NCBI RefSeq assembly: GCF_002777255.1 | Contig: NZ_CP017634.1 | Location: 3,670,903-3,734,902 of the forward strand | DNA length: 64,000 nucleotides | Reading direction: 5' to 3' | Origin: Candidatus Formimonas warabiya | GTDB lineage: Bacteria; Bacillota; Dehalobacteriia; Dehalobacteriales; Dehalobacteriaceae | Shown: piece after piece, positions 8,222-16,376 of the stretch | Layout of the letters: each line of letters opens with the position of its first letter | Numbering within the stretch: the stretch's first letter is position 1 | The notes under the pieces: generated by a model | Told to the model about the DNA's origin: nothing | Databases searched by the model: none | The model's input: the letters and a program-made list of their open reading frames with translations, nothing else | Translations under genes and position numbers: made by a program

Positions 8222-9496
8222 TTATAATCTTTTAGATAATTCCCGGATTTCAGATTCATGATCTTCCAGCCAATGTAAGCAAGCAATCAAATGTTGGGTA
8301 TAGAATAAATATTCATAGGGATTTAAGGTTGGATTGTAAACACACGCAACACTGCACCATCCAATAACATAGAGGGCACCTTGTACAATTACTTCGTAAA
8401 GATATTTTTTCTCAGTCCCATTCATGGGGGCCAAGCCACCCATTTTTGACAGTTCAGTATTATAGGTATCAATAAATTTTTTCACACGTTCAAGTCTGAT
8501 GCTCCCGTTGGTTTCCGATTTCCAGGACGCAAAGCAGTAGTGCATGGCTAAACCGATTTCAAACAGGCGGGAATCAATTTTGGCCATATCATAATCGAAA
8601 CTGCCGCACACGGTACCATCCTCAGTATATTTAAAGTTTCCGGGATGAAAATCACAATGGCAGGGAACGGAAATCATTTTCACATAATCTTCATCGGGAA
8701 TTACGGAAGCGGCACACATCCGGGACATAAAATTATAATTTGCGTCAAAATACTCCGTATAGGCATTCTCGTAGCCCGTATCGGCATAGCTTTTGCGATA
8801 ATTTTTGAGCGTTTGAGGGAATTTTTTTATGATATCATTCACTGTGATATCCTCATTGTCCATAATGTTATCCCCATGTCTTCCTTCTGGGTCAAAATTC
8901 TTGGTAGAATTATGGAACTGAGCCATCGATATCGCCGCACTCAAAATTGTGGTATCCGCGATTCCATCGTCAGCCCAGTTAGGAATCCAATCATATTTAT
9001 TTGATCCGCCAATATAGTTAAAAACCGCAAAATAAAAGTCTTCTTCTCCTTCAGGCATGATCTGTTTTTCGACATGATACGTTTTTCCGTTTTTTGCCTT
9101 AATAGGAATGGCACCAAAACTGAATCCATTTTTGCGGGCATGAAGCAATAATTTATGTTCAAATAAAAGAGATTCCACTTCCTTTCCCCGTTTATATTTA
9201 CGGAATAACCAGGTTTCCTTTTCTCCGTCTTTCTCGGTGTAAATACCAAAAGTAGTGTTAATATAACCCCCGAAGATCTGATACGCATCGACTAAGGTCC
9301 CCAAATCATAATACCCTTCCACAATCTCCCGAATTTGGCTGTAAAAAAAACATTCTTTTGTTAACTGGGCCAGTTCATCCGTTTTAGCTGAGACACCTAA
9401 AACTTCATGATGCAAATCCAATAACATTTGCGCCGTGCAGCGGGGATAATGCTTCATGACCTGTGTTTCCATCTCAACAAAGTTTTTACTTGCCAT
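8222..9496 (-). CDS. APH/choline-kinase-fold phosphotransferase family protein
   Basis: This 424-residue protein has the aminoglycoside-phosphotransferase/choline-kinase fold. The catalytic loop is CHCDFHPGNFKY (HxDxxxxN) and the metal-binding motif is GSFDYDMAKID. These residues are intact, so an active small-molecule kinase is likely. The N-terminal lobe is long and is not recognised. The gene sits inside an MttB/corrinoid operon. A choline-kinase-like enzyme there might phosphorylate choline, ethanolamine or a demethylated derivative, but this is only inference from fold and context. ATG 9496 is preferred because AAAGGTGAGG lies just upstream; the in-frame GTG at 9505 falls inside that ribosome site. 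Confidence 0.8.
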   Translation of the reverse strand: MASKNFVEMETQVMKHYPRCTAQMLLDLHHEVLGVSAKTDELAQLTKECFFYSQIREIVEGYYDLGTLVDAYQIFGGYINTTFGIYTEKDGEKETWLFRKYKRGKEVESLLFEHKLLLHARKNGFSFGAIPIKAKNGKTYHVEKQIMPEGEEDFYFAVFNYIGGSNKYDWIPNWADDGIADTTILSAAISMAQFHNSTKNFDPEGRHGDNIMDNEDITVNDIIKKFPQTLKNYRKSYADTGYENAYTEYFDANYNFMSRMCAASVIPDEDYVKMISVPCHCDFHPGNFKYTEDGTVCGSFDYDMAKIDSRLFEIGLAMHYCFASWKSETNGSIRLERVKKFIDTYNTELSKMGGLAPMNGTEKKYLYEVIVQGALYVIGWCSVACVYNPTLNPYEYLFYTQHLIACLHWLEDHESEIRELSKRL

Positions 9497-9556
9497 TTTC
9501 CTCACCTTTCGTGATAAATTTTTTTAATTTTGTCCCTTCCCACTTAAATCCCGCTT

Positions 9557-9868
9557 TTATGCAGTAAGCCGCCCTCCGCTCACACCGATTTTATCTCGCC
9601 AATCCCGGGGTAATAAGTTGAGCCTACTGCGCCCAAAATCCGTTAATTTAAAGGACTCCTGAAGGTCCCCTTTCTCGTTTAACGAAACAGCGCAGTCTTC
9701 CAGCAGACCGGCCGCCCGTAAAGAGTGAAGATGCATAATTATTTCAGACTTTCTGTACTGGCCCTCCGTGCCATATTCACTCTTCAGTGCTTCAAAGATA
9801 TCCACATCCGAAAGAGTGTCTTTTTTAGCAATCAGCGTCAAAATCCTAAATCTCATAGGAAGTTTCAT
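9557..9868 (-). CDS. Small winged-helix DNA-binding protein
   Basis: This protein of about 103 residues has a winged-helix layout. The segment RFRILTLIAKKDTLSDVDIF is helix-rich, a KSEIIMHLHSLRAAGLLED recognition helix follows, and the wing ends in LTDFGRSRLNLLP. It resembles PadR-like or other one-domain regulators, but I do not recognise a named family. It lies 16 bases after the first DMT permease and 60 bases before the kinase-like gene, within the sigma-54-driven operon. A local regulatory role is plausible. The ATG at 9868 is favoured by the upstream GGTGGAG; a GTG at 9877 is the alternative. Confidence 0.65.
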   Translation of the reverse strand: MKLPMRFRILTLIAKKDTLSDVDIFEALKSEYGTEGQYRKSEIIMHLHSLRAAGLLEDCAVSLNEKGDLQESFKLTDFGRSRLNLLPRDWRDKIGVSGGRLTA

Positions 9869-9884
9869 TTTCTCCACCGCCTTT

Positions 9885-10907
9885 TTAAACTTTTCTTAGA
9901 TTGACCATTTCTTTCGGATTAGCCACAACCAAAATACCGCCGAAGGTGATAACCAAGGCACCAATAATTAGGTTAGCCGTGATCGTTGAGTGCAAAATCA
10001 ACCAACCAAAAATAACACCCCAAAGGGCGTAACTGATATTAAGACCGGTGGCACGGGCAGCCCCAGTCATGTTAAGGGCTTTATAGTAGGCAATATAGGA
10101 AGCTGCTGCAGAAGCCCCGGCAAGGCAGAGCCACCAAAAACTATGGTATTTGAAGACACTCCCAAATAGAGCGAATGAAGCACCCAGAGGAATGATCGCA
10201 ACTAAATATACGACAAAAGAAGTAGCCTCACGGATGCCAGCACAGACTTCCGGATCTACCATGTCCATTCCATAGGTAGCTAAAACACCTTCTAAGGCCC
10301 AGCCCAATGCGGCTACGATTGCCATGCCAATACCCAAATAAAAATGGGGGAAAGCATTTCCTGTCGGTGGTATATACCCCACAACTACAGCGCCAGTAAT
10401 ACAAAGAAGTATTCCAAACCAAACACGGGGTACAACCTTTTCCTTAAGAATGATCACTGCAAGGATCGCCCCCACCGCCGGAAACATGGAGGTAATAGCA
10501 AGTGTGTACATCGGCCCCGCCAGGTTGATACCGATTAAGTAAGCAGACATAGCCAGTGGCCCGCCAAAAAGGGATGCTAAACACACAATCATACCGGGTC
10601 GTGTACGCAAAGTTCTGCCATACTCTAAGAATTTGCCCGTGAACAGATTATAAAAGAAAAGCAGGATACCTCCAGCCCCATCGTTAATTGCGGCGCCAAC
10701 AAGAGGCGCGGCGTAAAGAGAGTTTAAGCCCGTGAAAGGAGGCATCACTAAAGCAATACTTAACAAAATGCCGTTAAGCCCCCATGTAGCACCGGTACTA
10801 ACCGCCCACAGCAGTCCTTTCTTTGCGTGTGCGATCTCCAGTTGGCTTTTTTTTTGCTGCGCTTTGGCGTGCAATTCCGTATTTAATGCGAAATCACTTA
10901 CTGACAT
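9885..10907 (-). CDS. DMT superfamily (EamA) permease, first gene of the MttB operon
   Basis: This permease of about 340 residues has ten hydrophobic segments in two EamA repeats. It is a paralogue of the permease at 4704-5762, with the same AKKGLLWAVSTGATWGLNG start and VVANPKEM ending. The pair therefore brackets the operon. ATG 10907 follows AAGGAGGG. The sequence upstream holds a sigma-54 promoter about 195 bases away. Likely roles are import of the methylated substrate or export of its demethylated product. Which of the two paralogues does which cannot be told. Confidence 0.86.
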   Translation of the reverse strand: MSVSDFALNTELHAKAQQKKSQLEIAHAKKGLLWAVSTGATWGLNGILLSIALVMPPFTGLNSLYAAPLVGAAINDGAGGILLFFYNLFTGKFLEYGRTLRTRPGMIVCLASLFGGPLAMSAYLIGINLAGPMYTLAITSMFPAVGAILAVIILKEKVVPRVWFGILLCITGAVVVGYIPPTGNAFPHFYLGIGMAIVAALGWALEGVLATYGMDMVDPEVCAGIREATSFVVYLVAIIPLGASFALFGSVFKYHSFWWLCLAGASAAASYIAYYKALNMTGAARATGLNISYALWGVIFGWLILHSTITANLIIGALVITFGGILVVANPKEMVNLRKV

Positions 10908-11100
10908 CAAAATTCCCTCCTTGTTTTTTTTGACTCCACTAAAGCGGCCAAAGGGTTCATGTTTTCATTTTTTTCATCACCACCTTAAGTTCTCGTTTTG
11001 TGCGCAAGTTATCATTTCTTCACCGTTTCGAATTATTGGATATTTAACTGCACACAGTAACCGCACAATCGGTAGGCCAGTCAGTTCTGGTCAAATGGTA

Positions 11101-11117
11101 TTGCAACGTTTATGCCA
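11101..11117 (-). promoter_or_regulatory. Sigma-54 (-24/-12) promoter of the MttB operon
   Basis: The minus strand reads TGGCATAAACGTTGCAA, with GG and GC separated by exactly ten bases as required for RpoN. Transcription would start near 11091 and leave a leader of about 180 bases before the DMT permease. Only one base differs from TGGCAC-N5-TTGCA. The activator gene at 2662 is the obvious candidate for control. Confidence 0.88.
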
Positions 11118-11253
11118 CAATTCTTGATCGGCTCAACCCCTTGAGAATCAAGGGTTCTTTACATTTGCTTTTTTAGAATTCATTAGAATCCGGGAATAAC
11201 AGAATAAAATTTGTTCACTTAGGTCAAGCTTTAATGAATCCGCAAAGGATAAC

Positions 11254-11277
11254 AAAAATTGTTCACGAACAATTTTT
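11254..11277. promoter_or_regulatory. Perfect palindrome upstream of the sigma-54 promoter, candidate activator site
   Basis: An 11-bp perfect inverted repeat centres on AATTGTTC-AC-GAACAATT. It lies about 150 bases upstream of the -24/-12 promoter, a normal distance for an enhancer-binding protein. A single related half-site (TTTGTTCAC) lies near 11208. It lacks GC pairs for a terminator. Site function is inferred. Confidence 0.5.
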
Positions 11278-11310
11278 TTTCACTTTCATACGCATCGGCA
11301 TGTTTTACAT

Positions 11311-11341
11311 AAAAAAAGCCGCCCAAATATTTGTATTGGGC
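11311..11341 (-). terminator. Intrinsic terminator
   Basis: GCCCAATAC and the matching GTATTGGGC-like arms form a stem around an AAATATTT centre (11321-11341). On the minus strand a run of seven U follows. It insulates the MttB operon promoter from transcription entering from the 12-kb side. Confidence 0.7.
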
Positions 11342-11371
11342 GAACTTTAGCCTTAAAGAAAAATTCCGAGC

Positions 11372-11424
11372 AAAAAATGCGCCTTGCATGGGCTTATCTA
11401 AGCCTTTCCAAGGCGCATTTTTTT
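11372..11424. terminator. Bidirectional terminator hairpin
   Basis: AAAAAATGCGCCTTG and CAAGGCGCATTTTTTT form a long stem with an inner GGGCTTA/TAAGCC pairing. A and T runs flank both sides, so it could stop transcripts on either strand. Confidence 0.65.
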
Positions 11425-11692
11425 ACTTTTAGATCTAGTTCTTCGGGCAAATTGCTAGTGCAAATTCATTTTGCAATAGCATTTGAAATTTGGGAAAGAA
11501 TTAGAGGAAACCACTATAGACGTAAAAAAGTATCTGATGTCGTGTTCGAAAAGCTGCACCCTATGAGTGACAAAAGGGCATGTCAAAAACAGGTGCATTG
11601 ACTCGGCTAGACAGACACTAGTTTAGTTTGTCATAGTCTTGGCATCAATAGGACCCCATGATTCCGGTAATGGTCTCCAAAGTAGCGATAAC

Positions 11693-11724
11693 AAAAAAGG
11701 GATCCAGTCTCCCGATCCCCTTTT
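11693..11724 (-). terminator. Intrinsic terminator downstream of the stalk-domain protein gene
   Basis: On the minus strand GGGGATC and GGATCCC form the stem, followed by six U. It lies about 50 bases past the stop codon at 11773. Confidence 0.7.
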
Positions 11725-11772
11725 ACTACATCCTTGGCTCTTTCTTGGTATAATTTTAAATAACATTTCCAT

Positions 11773-12561
11773 TTAATTGCGGGTGTCGATAGTTCGCCCT
11801 AAGGCAAGTATAGCCAACAGGTTTTCATCACTACCGAATAGGTACGTATTCGTACGAATTTGGTCCGGATTAAACGCTTGTCGTTGTCGAGTACTTCGTA
11901 TGTCCGACTCAGATTCAAAGGTATTGTCATTATATAGAAATATTGGATGTATATCTTCCATCCCCTCGGGAATATCCAATCCGGAAATATTCTTGGCTTT
12001 AATTGTCAGTCTTTTAAGGTAGGGTTCCTTGGTATCATTCGCGATCGAAAAGGAAATCAGATCAAATGCTTTGTTGTTTATTACATTGTTCCCATCTGAG
12101 TACACATCTCCACCTTCAAATGCCTCGATAAGGGGATGTTTCATCAAACGATCGTCACTAACCTCTACTAAGCTATTGGTTTGATCCCACTTAAAACATA
12201 TCTCAAATTTCTCAAAAAACTCCCTTGCAGAAATAAATATTTTTCCGGCCTCTATATAGAATTTTTCTTTGGTTAAATCAAAAATAACATTGCGGTCTAG
12301 GAAAACTATATCTACTTGGTGTTCATCTGGAACATAAGTGATCTTTCCCCCTAACAATTCAGTAAAAGTTCTTAATGGCAACATTAATACCCCTTTATCG
12401 TTAATAAAAGGGGAAATAGGATAAGCATATAAGACATAATACTGGTTGATTTTTAGTAGTACCGATTTTTCTTCTGAGGCTTCTTGAGCAATAATATTGA
12501 ATTGGTATGTTATGGAAATTAATACTACTATCACCACAATAAATTTCTTCATGTACTTCAA
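11773..12561 (-). CDS. Secreted copper-amine-oxidase-N-terminal-like (stalk domain) protein
   Basis: This 262-residue protein begins with a signal peptide (hydrophobic residues about 6-23). A copper amine oxidase N-terminal-like domain follows (about 35-130): LKINQYYVLY, LMLPLRTFTELLGGKITYVPD and DRNVIFDLTKEKFYIE. This domain is a common extracellular module in Clostridia. The C-terminal half (140-262) is not recognised. The likely start is TTG 12561, which lies after AAAGGAGG; the ATG three codons in is too far from that site. It follows another secreted protein by 75 bases, so the two may act together at the cell surface. Both are AT-rich relative to neighbours. Confidence 0.75.
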   Translation of the reverse strand: MKYMKKFIVVIVVLISITYQFNIIAQEASEEKSVLLKINQYYVLYAYPISPFINDKGVLMLPLRTFTELLGGKITYVPDEHQVDIVFLDRNVIFDLTKEKFYIEAGKIFISAREFFEKFEICFKWDQTNSLVEVSDDRLMKHPLIEAFEGGDVYSDGNNVINNKAFDLISFSIANDTKEPYLKRLTIKAKNISGLDIPEGMEDIHPIFLYNDNTFESESDIRSTRQRQAFNPDQIRTNTYLFGSDENLLAILALGRTIDTRN

Positions 12562-12636
12562 AATTTACAACTCCTCCTTTTATCTTGGGGATTTAATATA
12601 AGATACCATAACAGAAGTCATGGTATCTTATATTTT

Positions 12637-13719
12637 TTAATCAATTGAAATGGCATTACCTGAACGATCTATCATAGATAACGGCCAATCAATTGTTCCG
12701 TACCATTTTTTGTATTTGTCACTCCAATAACTATACAGTGTAAAGTCTTCAAAATCTTCGTACGGCTCATCAATTGTACCGGCTCTACAATCATCAAAAA
12801 TACAGTCTATTGAACTTCCGCTAATATTAGTTCCATCGAAGCCATCTTTTGCTATGGAGGATACTTTCTTAACTGAAAGTGTATTATAATTATTAAATTG
12901 CTTAGTTCTTGAAATAATTGTTTCGTAATCAATCATTAATTGTACATTGTTAGTGGAATCATCCGTAACACGCGCCCGTACCATTTCAATAAAGTCCCCA
13001 TCATAATATGGGGTATCATCATATTTAAAAAGTGTTTCACCATATCTGATATAGGGTAACCACCGATGTGTACCTGTTTGATAAGCAAATCCCGCCTCAA
13101 TTCCATTTGCAAAATTTTCATCGTCAAAACCAAAATATACCCAAGCCTGTTCATCATAAATCCCTGTTTCAGGGTTTTTATTAATAGTCACAGTCGGTAA
13201 TGTTATATCTGCTTTAATTTTATAGAAACCAATGAACTCCAGTTGTTCCCTGGAAAAAGCTCCGCCAGTACCTCCATGGACTTCAGAGGCAGTGGGATTT
13301 TCCTTACTCATGGGTACTATTTGATCAAGAGATTTTAGGGGTAATTGTTCATTTACTTTTTCCAGATTCTCTTCTATCTTTTCCACTTTCCCACAGCGCC
13401 CATGCTTAGAGCTGTAAATTTCTCCATCATTAGACTCAATAACGTAATCAGCCTTCGTCAACTTATCGATATTTTTTTTAATCTTTAAGTTTATTTTACT
13501 TTCATTAAACAGTTTGTCTACATCAATCAGCAACTCATCTAAGGAAGTGTATTCATTCTCCAAATCGATACCATTTTCTTCTAATTCAAATAGAATGTTG
13601 TCAATTTTTAATTGTTCAAACTGTGCATTTAGTTCTGACTCACTTTCTTTCGCAAAAACACATGTGACTGTTATTAGTACCAACAAAACAACCAATAACA
13701 ATAGTCTTATATTTTTCAT
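12637..13719 (-). CDS. Secreted protein of unknown function
   Basis: This 360-residue protein has a clear signal peptide (LLLLVVLLVLITVTCVFA, cleavage near residue 23). An acidic/lysine-rich helical segment (25-100) follows, then a domain rich in aromatic residues and beta-prone stretches (from about 150 to the end), including HGGTGGAFSREQLEF, AWVYFGFDDENF and AGFAYQTGTHRWLPYIR. A beta-sandwich, YrpD-like or lectin-like fold is possible, but I cannot assign a family. It is encoded just upstream of the stalk-domain protein and probably forms a two-gene unit with it. Confidence 0.65.
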   Translation of the reverse strand: MKNIRLLLLVVLLVLITVTCVFAKESESELNAQFEQLKIDNILFELEENGIDLENEYTSLDELLIDVDKLFNESKINLKIKKNIDKLTKADYVIESNDGEIYSSKHGRCGKVEKIEENLEKVNEQLPLKSLDQIVPMSKENPTASEVHGGTGGAFSREQLEFIGFYKIKADITLPTVTINKNPETGIYDEQAWVYFGFDDENFANGIEAGFAYQTGTHRWLPYIRYGETLFKYDDTPYYDGDFIEMVRARVTDDSTNNVQLMIDYETIISRTKQFNNYNTLSVKKVSSIAKDGFDGTNISGSSIDCIFDDCRAGTIDEPYEDFEDFTLYSYWSDKYKKWYGTIDWPLSMIDRSGNAISID

Positions 13720-14637
13720 AATGCACCTCCAAAATTTTACTTCCCTGAAAACAAGGTTTTAAATATTCAAAATTAATCCCCCCTCGCATTACAATAAATA
13801 ACTTAATTTCTTTAAATAGCTCTTATCTCCATAAAATACCAATGATAAAAAGCATACTCTTTTTAACCTTGAGGAATGCTGGTATCATTTTATAGTTCCT
13901 CGGCAATTTGTCATGCTGATCGCATACATTATGTTTTTCTGAAGATCGTTATTTCTTTTCATTGGGGAATATGGAACGGACACTTAATGGGAAAATTTCA
14001 AATTTATAATTTTTCAAAAACCATTAAACGTTGTGGTTACTCCTTTTTAAATGCACCTACTTCACGGATTGTAAGCTTTCATCTTAAAAGTACTGTCATT
14101 TCTAATATTTTAGAAAAAGGCCCCTTCTAGGCCTTTGCAGTAGTAGTTATTCGAAGTACATGGAAGCCTATTTTCATACTTTCTCGAGGTAATTTTGAGC
14201 CCTATATGGCTGTTGGAATTTAACTAAATATCCATATATCACCTATAAATTTTGTTTGTTACATTAATGGAATAATATAAATTTTTTATCTTTTATCATA
14301 AATATATACATATTTTACTATTAATATATATATTTGTCAATTAATCGACATGTTCACTACAATAACTTACTTTTATGCAATTTGTCCCAATCCTAAAATA
14401 ATTGCCTTAGTATAATGGGCTAAGAAAACTAGACAACAAAACAGCCTGATTTAAGTGTTTTGCAATCATGTTTATTTTTGGGGGGACAATGTCTAAAACG
14501 TTAATAACCCCCTCTGCCAATACTGCAGAAGGGGCTATTAACGATCTTAATGAACTTAACAATTGCCTAAGCATTTCTTTATTATTTAGTACAGGCCGAG
14601 GCAAGCCTTCCCGTTTAAATACTTCCAAAATTATCCG
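13720..14637. other. AT-rich intergenic region (about 900 bases)
   Basis: There is no credible gene. The stretch is very AT-rich. It contains a small inverted repeat AAAGGCC/GGCCTTT near 14116-14132 and a large imperfect hairpin near 14498-14541. The short reading frames here either cross the hairpin or have no ribosome site. The right part is the downstream flank of rlmH and the left part should hold the promoter of the secreted-protein gene. Confidence 0.6.
14498..14541. other. Large intergenic hairpin downstream of rlmH
   Basis: GTTAATAACCCCCTCTGC and GCAGAAGGGGCTATTAAC pair almost throughout around a short loop. There is no U tract, so termination is uncertain. It may be a remnant of a mobile repeat or an mRNA 3' end structure for rlmH. 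Confidence 0.5.
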
Positions 14638-15117
14638 TCACTTATGATACGGATGTCCCATATTAATCTTAAAAGCCCGATACACCTGCTCCAACAGAAT
14701 CAGCCGCATTAACTGGTGGGGAAAGGTCATGCGCCCAAAGGACAGCCGGAAGCCCGCCTTATTCAGGAGATGGTCGGCCAAACCGACGGAACCGCCGATG
14801 AGAAAAGTCAGATCACTTTTTCCTTTCACACCCAAGTCCTGCAGCATGGCAGCCATTTCTTCCGAGGACAGGTTCTTGCCTCGAATATCCAGGGCAATTA
14901 AGTAGGTACCTTCTTTCAGGTACCTACTGATTTTTTCCCCTTCTTTGTCTTTAATGATCTTTAATTCGGTCTCTGACGGATGGTCTTGCGTCTTTTCGTC
15001 AGGGACTTCCGTAATTTCCACCTTGGCATGGGGAGAAATTCTCTTTATGTATTCGTGAATCCCCTCGGTCAAATATTTTTCTTTCAATTTCCCCACGGCA
15101 ATAATTCTAATATTCAT
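14638..15117 (-). CDS. rlmH: 23S rRNA (pseudouridine-1915-N3) methyltransferase RlmH
   Basis: RlmH methylates pseudouridine 1915 in helix 69 of 23S rRNA using S-adenosylmethionine. At 159 residues it has the family length. The start MNIRIIAVGKLKEKY, the cofactor loop LTFLIGGSVGLAD and the C-terminal RAFKINMGHPYHK are diagnostic of this SPOUT-knot family. ATG follows GGAGG. It lies downstream of htrA-walJ-murA on the same strand. The walJ-htrA-rlmH order is common in Firmicutes. Confidence 0.97.
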   Translation of the reverse strand: MNIRIIAVGKLKEKYLTEGIHEYIKRISPHAKVEITEVPDEKTQDHPSETELKIIKDKEGEKISRYLKEGTYLIALDIRGKNLSSEEMAAMLQDLGVKGKSDLTFLIGGSVGLADHLLNKAGFRLSFGRMTFPHQLMRLILLEQVYRAFKINMGHPYHK

Positions 15118-15182
15118 GCAGCCTCCACAGAAAATACTCCGGTTTCCGCGTACAGATGATGTTGCGTCAATGATCCCGGCTC

Positions 15183-16322
15183 TTACTGTTCCAATTCTCC
15201 CAGTTTTACAGAAAGGCTTACCTTTTTACTATCCCGCACCACGACTACCGGTACAGTATCTCCCACTTTTTTGCTGAATATTTCATTTTGCAGATCAAAC
15301 CGGTTGGTTACTTTTTTGCCGGCAATTTCAATGACAATATCATACCGTTTCATCCCTGCTTTAGCGGCTGGTCCCGAGGGCTGGGGATCAATCAAAACTC
15401 CATAATCCACACCCAGGTCGTTGTAGTCGGCCAATTCTTTGTCCACATCACGGATCATCCACACCCCTAAGGCCGGCCGGATCACCTTTTTGTATTTCAC
15501 CAAATCCGCCACAATCTGCTGCACATTGTTGGAAGGAATGGCGAAACCCATGCCTTCAAAGCCTTCCCGGGCAATCTTGATGCTATTGATGCCGATGACC
15601 CTTCCTTTCACATCAACCAGGGCTCCTCCGGAATTTCCCGGGTTAATCGCCGCATCTGTCTGAATCAGCTTGAACTGAAGCCCCTCTTCAGTAATAAGCA
15701 GGCGGTTCAGGCCGCTGATAATGCCCTGGGTTACCGACCGGGCAAATTCCGTCCCTCCGGGATTTCCAATGGCCACTGCCACATCGCCCACGCGCAGGTC
15801 GTCGGAATTACCGAAACGGGCTACCGTGAGATCACCTGCATTAATCTTAATTACGGCCAAATCCGTCCTGGGATCTGTTCCCACCATTTGACCAGGAACC
15901 TGCCGGCCGTCTGCCAGGCTGACGATCAATTTACTGGCCCCTGCCACCACATGGTTGTTTGTGACGATGTAGCCGGCAGAATCAAAGATCACTCCGGATC
16001 CGGTACTTTTCTCCACTTCCTGTTCTCCCTGAAAAAAGTCGGAGTATACGTCTAAGTTGCTGATGCCGACAACTGCCGGTCCTACCTGTTCCGCAATAGT
16101 CACCACGGCAGTCTTTCCCGCAGTGTTTCCTGAAGGCGGGATGTTAATTTCCGGAGTTGTCCTTGACTCTCCCGGGGGCACCTGGGCAGGGCCCAATAAG
16201 CCCAAAGCCTTCGCCCCGTTAAGAGCAATGAGTCCGCCTACTACTGCACTGATCAGCATCATCGCTACAAAAAAAAGAAGGCCCCGTCGTCTTTCATAAT
16301 GATTCTCGTTAAAATAGCTCAT
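15183..16322 (-). CDS. htrA: HtrA/DegP-type membrane-anchored serine protease
   Basis: This quality-control protease of about 379 residues is anchored by one N-terminal membrane helix (LLFFVAMMLISAVVGGLIAL). The trypsin-like domain carries His in TNNHVVAG, Asp in TDLAVIKI and Ser in NPGNSGGAL, so the catalytic triad is complete. A C-terminal PDZ domain follows (from about 285; VLIDPQPSGPAAKAGMK). I chose ATG 16322, about 12 bases after AGGAGG; an in-frame TTG at 16355 lacks a site. It sits between the WalJ-like hydrolase and rlmH. Confidence 0.95.
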   Translation of the reverse strand: MSYFNENHYERRRGLLFFVAMMLISAVVGGLIALNGAKALGLLGPAQVPPGESRTTPEINIPPSGNTAGKTAVVTIAEQVGPAVVGISNLDVYSDFFQGEQEVEKSTGSGVIFDSAGYIVTNNHVVAGASKLIVSLADGRQVPGQMVGTDPRTDLAVIKINAGDLTVARFGNSDDLRVGDVAVAIGNPGGTEFARSVTQGIISGLNRLLITEEGLQFKLIQTDAAINPGNSGGALVDVKGRVIGINSIKIAREGFEGMGFAIPSNNVQQIVADLVKYKKVIRPALGVWMIRDVDKELADYNDLGVDYGVLIDPQPSGPAAKAGMKRYDIVIEIAGKKVTNRFDLQNEIFSKKVGDTVPVVVVRDSKKVSLSVKLGELEQ

Positions 16323-16376
16323 AATTTTTTCATCCCTCCTCCCATATTGTACCAATAAACAGCACCGGATATGCCT

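Noticed and set aside
11377-11601. 74-residue plus-strand reading frame
   Set aside because: It runs through a terminator hairpin, has no ribosome site and shows no domain.
13876-14130. 84-residue plus-strand reading frame in the AT-rich gap
   Set aside because: No ribosome site, no recognisable features, and low-complexity AT-rich sequence.
14407-14628. 73-residue minus-strand reading frame next to rlmH
   Set aside because: Half of it is the two arms of a large hairpin and there is no ribosome site.
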